This document shows positions 1 through 5,142 of a stretch of DNA of 6,572 bases, in pieces. Numbering within the stretch: position 1 is the stretch's first letter; every line of letters begins with the position of its first letter. The notes under the pieces were generated by a model. That model saw only the letters and a program-made list of their open reading frames with translations, had not been told where the DNA came from and did no database searches. The DNA comes from Burkholderiaceae bacterium (lineage in GTDB: Bacteria > Pseudomonadota > Gammaproteobacteria > Burkholderiales > Burkholderiaceae). Made by a program: the position numbers and the translations under genes. Location: the NCBI GenBank assembly GCA_947371415.1, contig CANBPJ010000098.1:1-6572 (forward strand), written 5' to 3'.

Positions 1-91
1 GGTAGCGCATTCTAGATAGGCAAATCTGCAGGCGAATAAGCCAGTAAATAGCAAAAATGCCTGGTGCGAACAAGAGAAGCAAAATACTCAT
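1..91 (-). CDS. 5' end of a small hydrophobic protein (partial, cut by window edge)
   Basis: An ATG at 91 on the minus strand opens a frame that stays open for 30 codons to the window edge. The peptide starts MSILLLLFAPGIFAIYWLIR and continues with arginines near residues 20, 27 and 29, so it looks like one membrane-spanning helix followed by a positively charged end. A GGGG run six bases before the ATG can serve as a weak ribosome binding site. It lies just downstream of the terminator of the stress-protein gene, so it would need its own promoter; I see no good one. I do not recognise the family. It could be a real small membrane protein or the beginning of a longer one, or a chance frame. 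Confidence 0.4.
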   Translation of the reverse strand, partial: MSILLLLFAPGIFAIYWLIRLQICLSRMRY

Positions 92-103
92 TTAGTGCCC
101 CAT

Positions 104-128
104 AAAAAAGGCCGTCATCAAGACGGCC
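104..128 (-). terminator. Rho-independent terminator of the universal stress protein gene
   Basis: A perfect 7-bp GC-rich stem GGCCGTC/GACGGCC (110-116 and 122-128) closes a 5-base loop. Read on the minus strand it is followed by TTTTTT (complement of 104-109). It lies 34 bases after the stop codon of the stress-protein gene, which is the right place and orientation to end that transcript. Confidence 0.9.
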
Positions 129-161
129 TATTGCTGATTAATCTTGCGATTATTGCGGTGC

Positions 162-587
162 TTATTTAATTAATAAGACGGGTTGCTTGGCTGCATTACT
201 AATCTTCTGGGCTACCGAACCCATCAATGCATCCACAATGCCGGTCCTACCTTTTGATCCCATCACGATTAGATCAAACTTTTCTTTATTTGCCAAAGCC
301 AGAATTTCTTGAGCTACATTACCACGCTTGATGGCCATACTATGTTTGACACCAGCCAAATCTAGCACTTTTTGGGCGGGCTTTAACTCTTTTTCACTCA
401 CTTCACGAAGGTAATCATCAATCACGCTAGTGGCCACAAATTGTTTAACGTGACCCAGACCAATATCGTCATGAATGCTAATTAACGTCACTGTACATTT
501 GCTACGCAATTCTTTAGCTAGCTTGCCGACATACTTAGCTGCATTTAGTGAAGATTTGGAGCCATCAACTGGTAATAGTATTTTCAT
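162..587 (-). CDS. Universal stress protein, UspA family, ATP-binding type
   Basis: A 141-residue single-domain Usp protein of normal family length, cytoplasmic. The N-terminus MKILLPVDGS is the usual first strand with the acidic residue that contacts the nucleotide. Near the C-terminus, G110-S-K-G113, nine residues, then G123-S124 fits the ATP-binding signature G-2x-G-9x-G-S/T exactly, followed by a last strand PVLLIK. Proteins with this signature bind ATP and are linked to stress survival and energy stress; the specific role cannot be read from sequence. The start is supported by GAGGGG five bases before the ATG. The gene is transcribed alone: 136 bp separate it from the upstream transporter gene and a strong terminator follows. 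A TATAAA-like box lies just upstream but I see no convincing -35. The family assignment is certain; a paralog-level name is not justified. Confidence 0.93.
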   Translation of the reverse strand: MKILLPVDGSKSSLNAAKYVGKLAKELRSKCTVTLISIHDDIGLGHVKQFVATSVIDDYLREVSEKELKPAQKVLDLAGVKHSMAIKRGNVAQEILALANKEKFDLIVMGSKGRTGIVDALMGSVAQKISNAAKQPVLLIK

Positions 588-723
588 TCTTTCCCCTCAA
601 TTTTTATAATGACTAGATTACAACTGCTGAGCTCAATTTACACTCTTAATCGCCATAAATCTATGGAGAGTAATGAATACCTGACTATTTTATTTGCTTA
701 TTGACTGAAATTGACCGAATGGT

Positions 724-1497
724 TTACTTCAGGAAGGCATCGTAGAAGGTTTTAATGATTAGGATAGTCACTAGAATAAAGAAACCCTTACGGATAAAAG
801 CATTGCCATGCTTGATGGCAATTTGGGTGCCGATTTGACCGCCTACGAGGTTAGCACTCGCCATCAGCAAGCCCAGTTTCCAGTCAAAGTATCCGAGGTA
901 AAAAAAGACGCAAAGCGCCCCTAAATTGGAGGCGATATTGAGAAATTTTGCTGGCGCTGCAGACCGTAAGAAATCAAATCCCAATACACGGGTATAGAAC
1001 AGCTTATAAAAGGCGCCGGCACCAGGCCCCAGGAAGCCATCATAAAAACCAATAACCCCTGCACCAGCCGAGGCAATGGCTTTTTGTTTGTGGTGCTGGT
1101 GCTTGGGAGCATGAATTAGCCCAGCACTAGACTTAATATTAAAGATGAGTAGGGCCAGCAATAAAAATGGTAGCGCGCCCCTAAGCCATTGGGTTGGCAA
1201 TTGGGCGACAAGGTAAGCTCCGGCAACAGATGCGCAAAAAGCAAACGCAGATGAAATAATCACCAGGCCCCAAGGGCTCTTATTGGCTCTGCTGTACTGA
1301 ATGGCAGAACCAATCGTTCCCACAATCGAGCCAAATTTATTGACTGAGAGTAGGGTGGCTGGTGGAAATCCTGGCAAGACTGCAAAGAGTGCTGGCACCT
1401 GAATCATCCCACCGCCGCCAATAATGGAGTCGACCAGGCCAGCAAATAAGGCACAGGCCAGAAGTAGGCTAAGGTCAAAAACGGAGAGTTCAAGCAT
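724..1497 (-). CDS. TSUP-family membrane transporter (TauE/SafE, YfcA-like)
   Basis: A 257-residue, strongly hydrophobic protein with about eight membrane segments, the usual size for the TSUP family, whose members move sulfite, sulfoacetate, thiosulfate or other small organic anions across the inner membrane. The two-fold family repeat is visible: GLVDSIIGGGGMIQVPAL at residues 20-37 in the first half and GFYDGFLGPGAGAFYKL at 150-166 in the second. The conserved NK near 53-54 is present. The loop joining the halves (about 122-140) is polar and holds four histidines (129, 133, 135, 136), which is unusual. The start ATG has only a poor ribosome binding site (AAGAACC) and sits next to a 9-bp tandem repeat; no earlier in-frame start is apparent. 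It is divergent from the pseudouridine synthase gene. The substrate cannot be assigned: neighbours give no sulfur-metabolism context. Confidence 0.9.
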   Translation of the reverse strand: MLELSVFDLSLLLACALFAGLVDSIIGGGGMIQVPALFAVLPGFPPATLLSVNKFGSIVGTIGSAIQYSRANKSPWGLVIISSAFAFCASVAGAYLVAQLPTQWLRGALPFLLLALLIFNIKSSAGLIHAPKHQHHKQKAIASAGAGVIGFYDGFLGPGAGAFYKLFYTRVLGFDFLRSAAPAKFLNIASNLGALCVFFYLGYFDWKLGLLMASANLVGGQIGTQIAIKHGNAFIRKGFFILVTILIIKTFYDAFLK

Positions 1498-1515
1498 GGT
1501 TCTTATGGTTCTTAT
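1498..1515. repeat. Two tandem copies of a 9-bp unit abutting the transporter start codon
   Basis: GGTTCTTAT occurs twice in a row (1498-1506 and 1507-1515), directly upstream of the transporter ATG on the minus strand, where it reads ATAAGAACC twice. It occupies the position of the ribosome binding site. It may be a recent 9-bp duplication; the change moves the upstream region without affecting coding. Confidence 0.6.
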
Positions 1516-1554
1516 TATTCTGTGATGGAATGCTGGCTCATTTTAGAGGGATTT

Positions 1555-1584
1555 TTGGGGGCGAGCATCTGGGAGGGCGATAAT
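1555..1584 (+). promoter_or_regulatory. Candidate promoter of the pseudouridine synthase gene
   Basis: TTGGGG (1555-1560) and GATAAT (1579-1584) are 18 bases apart in the divergent intergenic region, 36 bases before the ATG at 1621. The -10 is one change from TATAAT; the -35 keeps only the TTG. This is a consensus match only. Confidence 0.35.
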
Positions 1585-1620
1585 CTCGGTAATTCCTATT
1601 GAAGGCTAAATCCAAGTTTT

Positions 1621-2514
1621 ATGAAAGTTAATTCTGAGGGCGTCTCAGCCTCCCGAGTCTATTTACCTGCGGGGCAGACTTACCCTAGCTTGCTGGATTT
1701 CTTTGTGAGTAATTTCCCCCATATCAATGCAAGCGAGTGGGAATCCCGCTTTGCAGAAGGTTTGGTAATGACGCAGGAGGGGGAGGCAGTTGCTGCAAGC
1801 GATACTTATCCGCCTAATACCCACTTACTTTATTTCAGGCGCTTAGCTCGTGAGCCTGAGATTCCCTTTGAAGAACAAATTCTGTATCAGGATGAGCATA
1901 TTCTGGTGGCAGATAAACCCCATTTTTTACCAGTTACACCCAGCGGTCTTTATTTGCATCAAACATTACTGAATCGGCTTAAGAAGAAGACTGGCATACA
2001 GACTCTTAGTCCCATTCATCGGATCGATCGTGACACTGCCGGATTGGTTATATTTTCAGTTAATCCCAAGGAGAGGGCGCAGTATCAAAATCTCTTTAGG
2101 GATCGCGTTGTTAAAAAGATCTATGAAGCGATTGCACCCTATTCAGAAGACCTCATCAATAAACTGCCAATGACTTACCGTAGCAAAGTAATAGAGTCTG
2201 AACATTTTTTACAAATGACAGAGGTTGATGGTGAGGCAAATGCCGATACACATATTGAGTTGATTGAGGAAAATCGACCCTGGGCAAAATATCGATTGAC
2301 CCCTGGTAGCGGTAAGAAGCACCAGTTGCGTTGCCACCTGAATGCTCTAGGCATTCCTATTCGGCATGATCAAATCTATCCAATTCTGACGCCTTATCAG
2401 GAGTACGACTTAGATTTCTCAAGACCCCTGCAACTCCTCGCAAAAGAGATTTCATTTAAAGATCCGGTAACAGGTTATGACAGGATATTTGCCAGCCAGA
2501 GAGTGTTGCCTTGA
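1621..2514 (+). CDS. RluA-family RNA pseudouridine synthase
   Basis: A 297-residue enzyme that would convert uridine to pseudouridine in rRNA or tRNA. The RluA catalytic motif is HRIDRDTAGL at 133-142, with D136 as the catalytic aspartate. The preceding block has VADKPHFLPVTP (96-107), where K99-P100 is the family lysine-proline. GKKHQLRCHLNALGIPI (231-247) matches the RNA-contact strand, normally TGRxHQIRxHL, and LLAKEISFKDPVTG (272-285) is the usual closing segment. Residues 20-75 look like a diverged S4-type N-terminal domain. The usual GDxxYG after the LRCHL block is replaced by RHDQIYP, so it is a divergent subfamily and its target uridine cannot be named. No stronger start exists: an in-frame TGA lies 19 bases upstream of the ATG, and the Shine-Dalgarno sequence is weak. 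It is followed at 119 bp by dusA, another RNA-modification gene. Confidence 0.9.
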   Translation: MKVNSEGVSASRVYLPAGQTYPSLLDFFVSNFPHINASEWESRFAEGLVMTQEGEAVAASDTYPPNTHLLYFRRLAREPEIPFEEQILYQDEHILVADKPHFLPVTPSGLYLHQTLLNRLKKKTGIQTLSPIHRIDRDTAGLVIFSVNPKERAQYQNLFRDRVVKKIYEAIAPYSEDLINKLPMTYRSKVIESEHFLQMTEVDGEANADTHIELIEENRPWAKYRLTPGSGKKHQLRCHLNALGIPIRHDQIYPILTPYQEYDLDFSRPLQLLAKEISFKDPVTGYDRIFASQRVLP

Positions 2515-2533
2515 TCTACACAATATTTATTCA

Positions 2534-2570
2534 TCATCGAATGCATATTGCAGATGAGCTTATTTTATTT
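2534..2570 (+). terminator. Weak candidate terminator after the pseudouridine synthase gene
   Basis: TCATC (2534-2538) and TGCA (2542-2545) pair with TGCA (2549-2552) and GATGA (2553-2557), giving a 9-bp stem with a 3-base bulge and a 3-base loop, followed by a T-rich run (TTATTTTATTTTTT). The stem is poor in GC, so efficiency is doubtful. It lies 19 bases after the stop codon. Confidence 0.3.
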
Positions 2571-2597
2571 TTTCCAAAAAAAGAAATACTCTAAAAT
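2569..2597 (+). promoter_or_regulatory. Candidate dusA promoter (good -10, poor -35)
   Basis: TAAAAT at 2592-2597 resembles a sigma-70 -10 box and sits 36 bases before the preferred dusA start. Seventeen bases upstream only TTTTTC (2569-2574) is available as -35. Weak evidence; readthrough from the upstream gene remains possible. Confidence 0.3.
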
Positions 2598-2619
2598 GGC
2601 GCGTAAATGACGTGTTATT

Positions 2620-2624
2620 AAGGG
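2620..2624 (+). promoter_or_regulatory. dusA: Ribosome binding site that decides the dusA start
   Basis: AAGGG at 2620-2624 ends directly against the TTG at 2625, leaving no spacing for that codon, but lies nine bases before the in-frame GTG at 2634. The spacing argues for GTG as the true start. Confidence 0.6.
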
Positions 2625-2633
2625 TTGCTCAAG

Positions 2634-3722
2634 GTGTCTGTCGAAAATCTAGGAAAAAAACGGTTAGCTGTTGCACCCATGATGGAGTGGACTGATCGGC
2701 ACTGCCGCTCTTTTCATCGCACCCTGACAAAAGAAGCGGTGCTTTATACCGAGATGGTGACTACGGGCGCACTCATTCATGGGGATGTGCCACGTCATTT
2801 GGACTATTCCCAAGATCAACATCCAGTCGTATTGCAGTTAGGCGGTTCAGATCCCTCAGATTTAGCCAAGGCTGCCAATCTAGCTCAACAATGGGGCTAT
2901 GACGAAATTGACTTAAATTGTGGCTGTCCATCTGAGCGTGTGCAACGAGGTGCTTTCGGTGCCTGCCTAATGTCGGAGCCCGAGCTCGTTGCTGATTGCG
3001 TCAAGGCCATGAAGGCTGAGGTTGATGTGCCGATTTCTGTTAAGCACCGCCTGGGTTTAGATAGTATGGATGCGGCGAATTCGGAAGCGGATTATCGCTT
3101 CGCTCTTGACTTCATTCTTGCTGTTGCTAATGCGGGGGCTAGTCAGGTTACTGTTCACGCACGCAATGCGGTTTTGAAGGGTCTTTCCCCAAAGGAAAAC
3201 CGCAGTAAGCCACCTTTGCGGTATGAAGTTGCTGCAAGATTGCGCATAGATGCCCAACGGCAATTTCCCAATCTCAAAGTGCTTCTCAATGGTGGCCTAG
3301 AGAGTAATGAGCAGATAGCAAGCCACTGGGATGACTTTGATGGATTCATGGTGGGTAGGGCGGCCTATCATTTCCCAGCAATGCTTTTAGGTTGGGATGA
3401 TCTGATCCACACTGAAGGTGAGGCTGCTGGATACTTATTCAGTGAGACCGAGTGGCATCGCATTCAGATCGGCTTGATTAACCAGGTTCAGTCCTGGTTT
3501 GAAGAGTGCCAAATAAAGCAAAAACCCTTCTATATTGGAGCCTTTACTAGACATATTTTGGGTTTAGCTCACGGTAGGGCGGGCGCTAAATATTGGCGTC
3601 AACGCCTTTCTGATCACCATGCTTTAGCCAAAGTACAAAGCAAGGCAGCCATTGCCGATTTCTTCCTTGATGCCAGTCTCACCCTTGGCGACTGGGCTGC
3701 CTTCGACTTTGGTCCCGCATAA
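2634..3722 (+). CDS. dusA: tRNA-dihydrouridine(20/20a) synthase DusA
   Basis: An FMN-dependent enzyme that reduces uridine to dihydrouridine at positions 20/20a in the tRNA D-loop with NADPH. Starting at GTG 2634 it has 362 residues. Family blocks in order: APMMEWTDRHCR (14-25), where WTDRHCR is the DusA hallmark; LQLGGSDP (67-74); DLNCGCPSERVQRGAFGACLM (93-113), in which the Cys of GCPS (98) is the conserved catalytic cysteine; SVKHRLGLD (135-143), with the flavin- and phosphate-binding lysine and arginine; VHARNAVLKGLSPKENR (174-190), the DusA-type tRNA and flavin contact segment; LNGG (218-221); and GFMVGRAAYHFP (237-248). The C-terminal third is the helical tRNA-binding domain. All expected residues are present, so it should be active. 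The longer reading from TTG 2625 adds only three residues and has no ribosome-binding-site spacing. A tRNA-His gene follows 65 bp later with its own promoter. Confidence 0.96.
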   Translation: MSVENLGKKRLAVAPMMEWTDRHCRSFHRTLTKEAVLYTEMVTTGALIHGDVPRHLDYSQDQHPVVLQLGGSDPSDLAKAANLAQQWGYDEIDLNCGCPSERVQRGAFGACLMSEPELVADCVKAMKAEVDVPISVKHRLGLDSMDAANSEADYRFALDFILAVANAGASQVTVHARNAVLKGLSPKENRSKPPLRYEVAARLRIDAQRQFPNLKVLLNGGLESNEQIASHWDDFDGFMVGRAAYHFPAMLLGWDDLIHTEGEAAGYLFSETEWHRIQIGLINQVQSWFEECQIKQKPFYIGAFTRHILGLAHGRAGAKYWRQRLSDHHALAKVQSKAAIADFFLDASLTLGDWAAFDFGPA

Positions 3723-3741
3723 ACCTACTTACAAGCTCACT

Positions 3742-3765
3742 TTTTGACGAGATTTTGAGTCAAAA
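3742..3765. repeat. 7-bp inverted repeat inside the tRNA-His promoter
   Basis: TTTTGAC (3742-3748) and GTCAAAA (3759-3765) form a perfect inverted repeat with a 10-base centre. The left arm contains most of the -35 box and the right arm ends just before the -10. No T-run follows, so it is not a terminator for dusA. It could be a protein-binding operator or chance. Confidence 0.5.
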
Positions 3766-3773
3766 GCTATAAT
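3744..3773 (+). promoter_or_regulatory. Strong sigma-70 promoter of tRNA-His
   Basis: TTGACG (3744-3749; one change from consensus) and a perfect TATAAT (3768-3773) are separated by 18 bases. Transcription would start near 3780, about eight bases before the tRNA. This is the best promoter in the window and makes the tRNA independent of dusA. The stretch after the -10 (ATCGATTC) is not GC-rich, so a classical stringent discriminator is not obvious. Confidence 0.88.
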
Positions 3774-3787
3774 ATCGATTCTTCAGT

Positions 3788-3864
3788 GGCGGACGTAGCT
3801 CAGTTGGTAGAGTCCCAGATTGTGATTCTGGTTGTCGCGGGTTCGAGCCCCGTCGTTCGCCCCA
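3788..3864 (+). tRNA. tRNA-His (anticodon GTG)
   Basis: A complete cloverleaf is visible. The acceptor strands are GCGGACG (3789-3795) and CGTTCGC (3854-3860), with one G-T pair. The D stem is GCTC/GAGT. The anticodon stem CCAGA/TCTGG (3815-3819, 3827-3831) encloses loop TTGTGAT with anticodon GTG at 3822-3824. The T arm is GCGGG-TTCGAGC-CCCGT (3837-3853). CCA is encoded at 3862-3864. The histidine identity pair is present: an extra G at 3788 (position -1) faces discriminator C at 3861. Tools that do not count the -1 base will start it at 3789. It reads CAC and CAU. This is the last clearly conserved gene before the accessory stretch to the right. Confidence 0.98.
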
Positions 3865-3911
3865 TATTCTATATGGCTCTTAAGGTTTTTAGAAGCCTTA
3901 AAGGGATTCCA

Positions 3912-3935
3912 AAAAGTAACCATGTGGTTACTTTT
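3912..3935 (+). terminator. Terminator of tRNA-His
   Basis: AAAAGTAACC (3912-3921) and GGTTACTTTT (3926-3935) form a perfect 10-bp stem around a 4-base loop, with the T-run built into the 3' arm. It is 47 bases after the tRNA CCA. A smaller hairpin TTAAGG/CCTTAA (3880-3885, 3896-3901) precedes it. The symmetric A- and T-tracts would let it act on both strands. Confidence 0.65.
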
Positions 3936-4174
3936 CTCATTTAAGTTCAGATAAGCCTCATTTCAAGCGCTCAGGATCATATTTTCCTGCGCCACAACCA
4001 GATGGCAATACTTATGTTTCGCACCCAATTAGGTTGATGCAAGTGGGAACATCAAAAGACTAGTCGGCAGCAATCGGCCTCAAGTTACCAAATTGAGTAA
4101 TACCCTACTTATGCAGAGTATTTGCTTTTGCTTTTTGTGGATAAGTTGGTTTTATTGTGAATTATTCAACCCAG
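3936..4174. other. Intergenic stretch with one unexplained open frame and a DnaA-box match
   Basis: No gene can be called between the tRNA terminator and the brnT promoter. On the plus strand a frame is open from 3920 to the TAG at 4061-4063 with no usable start codon before residue 39. Its peptide (for example FKRSGSYFPAPQPDGNTYVS from 3962) is rich in P, G, S and Y and reads more like protein than noise, so it may be the tail of a lost gene; I do not recognise it. At 4136-4144 TGTGGATAA is the exact complement of the DnaA box TTATCCACA, present only once. Nothing else stands out. Confidence 0.35.
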
Positions 4175-4210
4175 TTGCTTGCTCTCAATTTATATGTACA
4201 ATGTACATAT
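4175..4210 (+). promoter_or_regulatory. brnTA promoter and palindromic autoregulatory operator
   Basis: ATATGTACA (4192-4200) and TGTACATAT (4202-4210) are perfect 9-bp inverted arms around one central base. The palindrome contains a good -10 box, TACAAT (4197-4202), with TTGCTT (4175-4180) 16 bases upstream as a moderate -35, and it ends inside the brnT start codon (4209-4211). BrnA antitoxins and BrnTA complexes are known to repress their own promoter, and a dyad over the -10 box is the expected operator. The predicted transcription start, about seven bases after the -10, coincides with the brnT ATG. Confidence 0.7.
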
Positions 4211-4487
4211 GACTTCATTGAGATTTGAATGGGAGCCCCGAAAAGCTTCGGCTAACCTGAAAAAGCACGGCGTTTCGTTTGAAGAAGCGAAATCCGTTTT
4301 TTATGATGAGGGCGCTAAATTCATTTCCGATCCCGATCATTCGGGGGATGAAGATAGATTTATTTTGCTAGGCGTAAGCCACTCTCTTCGGATAATTTTG
4401 GTTTGCCATTGTTATCGAAGTGAGGGTAATGCCATTCGTATTATTTCGGCTCGTAAGGCGACGCCTAAAGAGTCAAAAGCTTACTAA
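4209..4487 (+). CDS. brnT: BrnT-family toxin of a type II toxin-antitoxin system
   Basis: A 92-residue protein of normal BrnT length. BrnT has a RelE-like ribonuclease fold and stops translation by cutting RNA; BrnA neutralises it. Family blocks are complete: RFEWEPRKASANLKKHGVSF (5-24), matching the EWDxxKxxxNxxKHGVSF start of the family; EEAKSVFYDEGA (25-36); the DEDRFILLGVS block (48-58); and the C-terminal IRIISARKATPKE ending in Y. No frame damage is seen. The ATG at 4209 gives the usual short lead before the EW motif. A frame extends back to TTG 4179, but that adds ten residues encoded by the -10 box and operator and has no ribosome binding site. There is also no Shine-Dalgarno before ATG 4209, which fits leaderless translation. 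Its stop is 12 bp before the brnA start, so the pair is one operon. Confidence 0.93.
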   Translation: MTSLRFEWEPRKASANLKKHGVSFEEAKSVFYDEGAKFISDPDHSGDEDRFILLGVSHSLRIILVCHCYRSEGNAIRIISARKATPKESKAY

Positions 4488-4499
4488 AAGGTGGTGAAT

Positions 4500-4709
4500 A
4501 TGCGTAAAGAATATGATTTCTCAAAGGCTCGTAAAAACCCATATGCTTCTATGCTCAAGAAGCCTATTACGATTCGTTTAGACGAAGATTCTGTTAGCTA
4601 CTTTAAGTCCGTGTCAGAAGAAGTGGGCATTCCTTATCAAAGCCTCATTAATCTCTATTTGCGTGATTGTGCAGCATCCCATAAGAAGTTAAACCTTAGC
4701 TGGAAGTAG
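4500..4709 (+). CDS. brnA: BrnA-family ribbon-helix-helix antitoxin
   Basis: A 69-residue antitoxin that would bind BrnT and, as a dimer, the operator ahead of brnT. KKPITIRLDEDSV (20-32) is the ribbon strand, followed by helix one (about 31-41), a turn at VGIP (42-45), and helix two YQSLINLYLRDC (46-57): a standard ribbon-helix-helix layout. The basic N-terminus with DFSKARKNPYA (6-16) is typical of this group. The frame also opens at GTG 4491 and 4494, but AAGGTGG at 4488-4494 sits five bases before ATG 4500 and overlaps those codons, so 4500 is the better start. This good ribosome binding site, against none for brnT, would favour antitoxin over toxin synthesis from the shared mRNA. No clear terminator follows. 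Confidence 0.9.
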   Translation: MRKEYDFSKARKNPYASMLKKPITIRLDEDSVSYFKSVSEEVGIPYQSLINLYLRDCAASHKKLNLSWK

Positions 4710-4870
4710 TTTAGAGGTGGGGTTAAATATCCCGAGCCCTGGTCGATGGCAGCTATTGATCACTGTTGAAATCTTAAATAGACATCTTCAGCTTGCTCAA
4801 GAGAATTTATCTTTTCATGGTTACTAGGGTTTGTAACCCCTATGATTTTATTGAGTTTTAAAAATCGAAA
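4710..4870. other. Stretch between brnA and the IS fragment; one small minus-strand frame
   Basis: No gene can be supported. On the minus strand, ATG at 4879 opens a 39-codon frame ending at TGA 4760-4762; the peptide starts MVTFRFLKLNKIIGVTN and ends VYLRFQQ. It has no ribosome binding site, and its first codons overlap the edge of the IS fragment, so the start may be an accident of the junction. A short hairpin GGGTT/AACCC (4827-4831, 4835-4839) has no T-run. The frame could be a remnant of a gene hit by the IS element; I do not recognise it. Confidence 0.25.
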
Positions 4871-4873
4871 AGT

Positions 4874-4951
4874 AACCATGATCGAATCAAACAAAAACTA
4901 AAGGGATTGAGCCCAGTAAATTACCGAACTCAATCCCTCGTGCTAACCTAG
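4874..4951 (+). pseudogene. C-terminal remnant of IS3-family transposase OrfB
   Basis: A 25-codon remnant plus stop. An in-frame TAA at 4859-4861 closes the frame upstream, so no functional start exists. The residues matching the family tail are N-H-D-R-I-K, L-K-G-L-S-P-V, and Y-R-T-Q-S. It is the coding part of the IS fragment and has no function of its own. Confidence 0.8.
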
Positions 4952-4956
4952 TTAAA

Positions 4957-4982
4957 CTGTCCAACTTTTAGGGGTCAGTTCA
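4957..4982 (-). repeat. Orphan IS3-family terminal inverted repeat
   Basis: Read on the minus strand the end starts TGAACTGACCCCTAAAAG and goes on TTGGACAG. This resembles the TGxACTGACCCCxAAAAGTTGGACA ends of IS150-group elements as I know them. The outer tip is at 4982 and the body lies to the left, consistent with the transposase tail ending six bases inside it. No partner end occurs in the window. Confidence 0.75.
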
Positions 4983-5142
4983 TAACGGAGCCTTTTGTTT
5001 TTTATCAATACGTTTATTGACTATTTTTTCTGCTGAGCCTTTTTTATTATAAAAAATCCCATTCTTGAAGAAAATGGAGCTTTTTAAAGGGCCAGCTATT
5101 AGGTCATTTTGAGGTGGCCGCTAGACTTCTTCGTGGGGAAGA
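4983..5142. other. AT-rich gap between the IS end and the HD-GYP relic
   Basis: No supported gene. On the minus strand a frame is open from 5120 to a TGA at 4980-4982 that belongs to the IS tip itself; its peptide includes IFFKNGIFYNKKGSAEK and has no start codon. It may be the end of a gene cut by the insertion. TTTTTTAT/ATAAAAAA (5040-5047 and 5049-5056) is an 8-bp AT-only palindrome. GAGCCTTTT occurs twice (4988 and 5035 regions) with T-rich tails, a weak direct repeat. GTGGGGAAGA just before 5143 could be a ribosome binding site for the relic gene. Confidence 0.4.

Larger units (their letters stand above)
4871..4982 (+). mobile_element. 3'-terminal fragment of an IS3-family (IS150-group-like) insertion sequence
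   Basis: Only one end of the element is left. From about 4874 the plus strand encodes the last 25 residues of an IS3-family OrfB integrase-type transposase, NHDRIKQKLKG then LSPVNYRTQS, ending at TAG 4949-4951. The NHxRIKxKLKGLSPVxYRTQS tail is characteristic of that family. Just after it lies the terminal inverted repeat (4957-4982). The rest of the transposase, including its catalytic DDE core, and the other end are absent, so it cannot move. The left limit is approximate: the family tyrosine expected before NHD is replaced by serine at 4871-4873, which marks the break. Confidence 0.8.

Noticed and set aside
653..666. Small perfect hairpin CCATA-AATC-TATGG between the stress-protein and transporter genes
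   Set aside because: Only 5 bp, AT-rich and without a T-run, so not a credible terminator.
921..1112. Open frame within the transporter gene in another frame
   Set aside because: It lies wholly inside the well-supported TSUP gene, has no family features and no independent ribosome binding site.
3057..3349. Two antisense open frames within dusA
   Set aside because: They overlap strongly conserved DusA coding sequence and show no recognisable motifs.
4179..4208. Extended brnT start at TTG 4179
   Set aside because: The extra codons are made of promoter and operator sequence and lie outside the conserved BrnT length.
3912..4880. AAAAGTAACCATG occurs at 3912-3924 and 4868-4880, and its inverse CATGGTTACT at 4816-4825
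   Set aside because: I considered attachment-site or transposon-flank repeats, but one copy is part of the tRNA terminator, another is partly transposase code, and one 13-bp match is near what chance allows in a window of this size and composition.
4902..4938. AGGGATTGAG/CTCAATCCCT inverted repeat that looks like a terminator stem
   Set aside because: It coincides with codons of the transposase tail (KGLS and TQSL); the 17-base loop is long. On the minus strand a T-rich run follows, so weak termination there is possible, but it is primarily coding.
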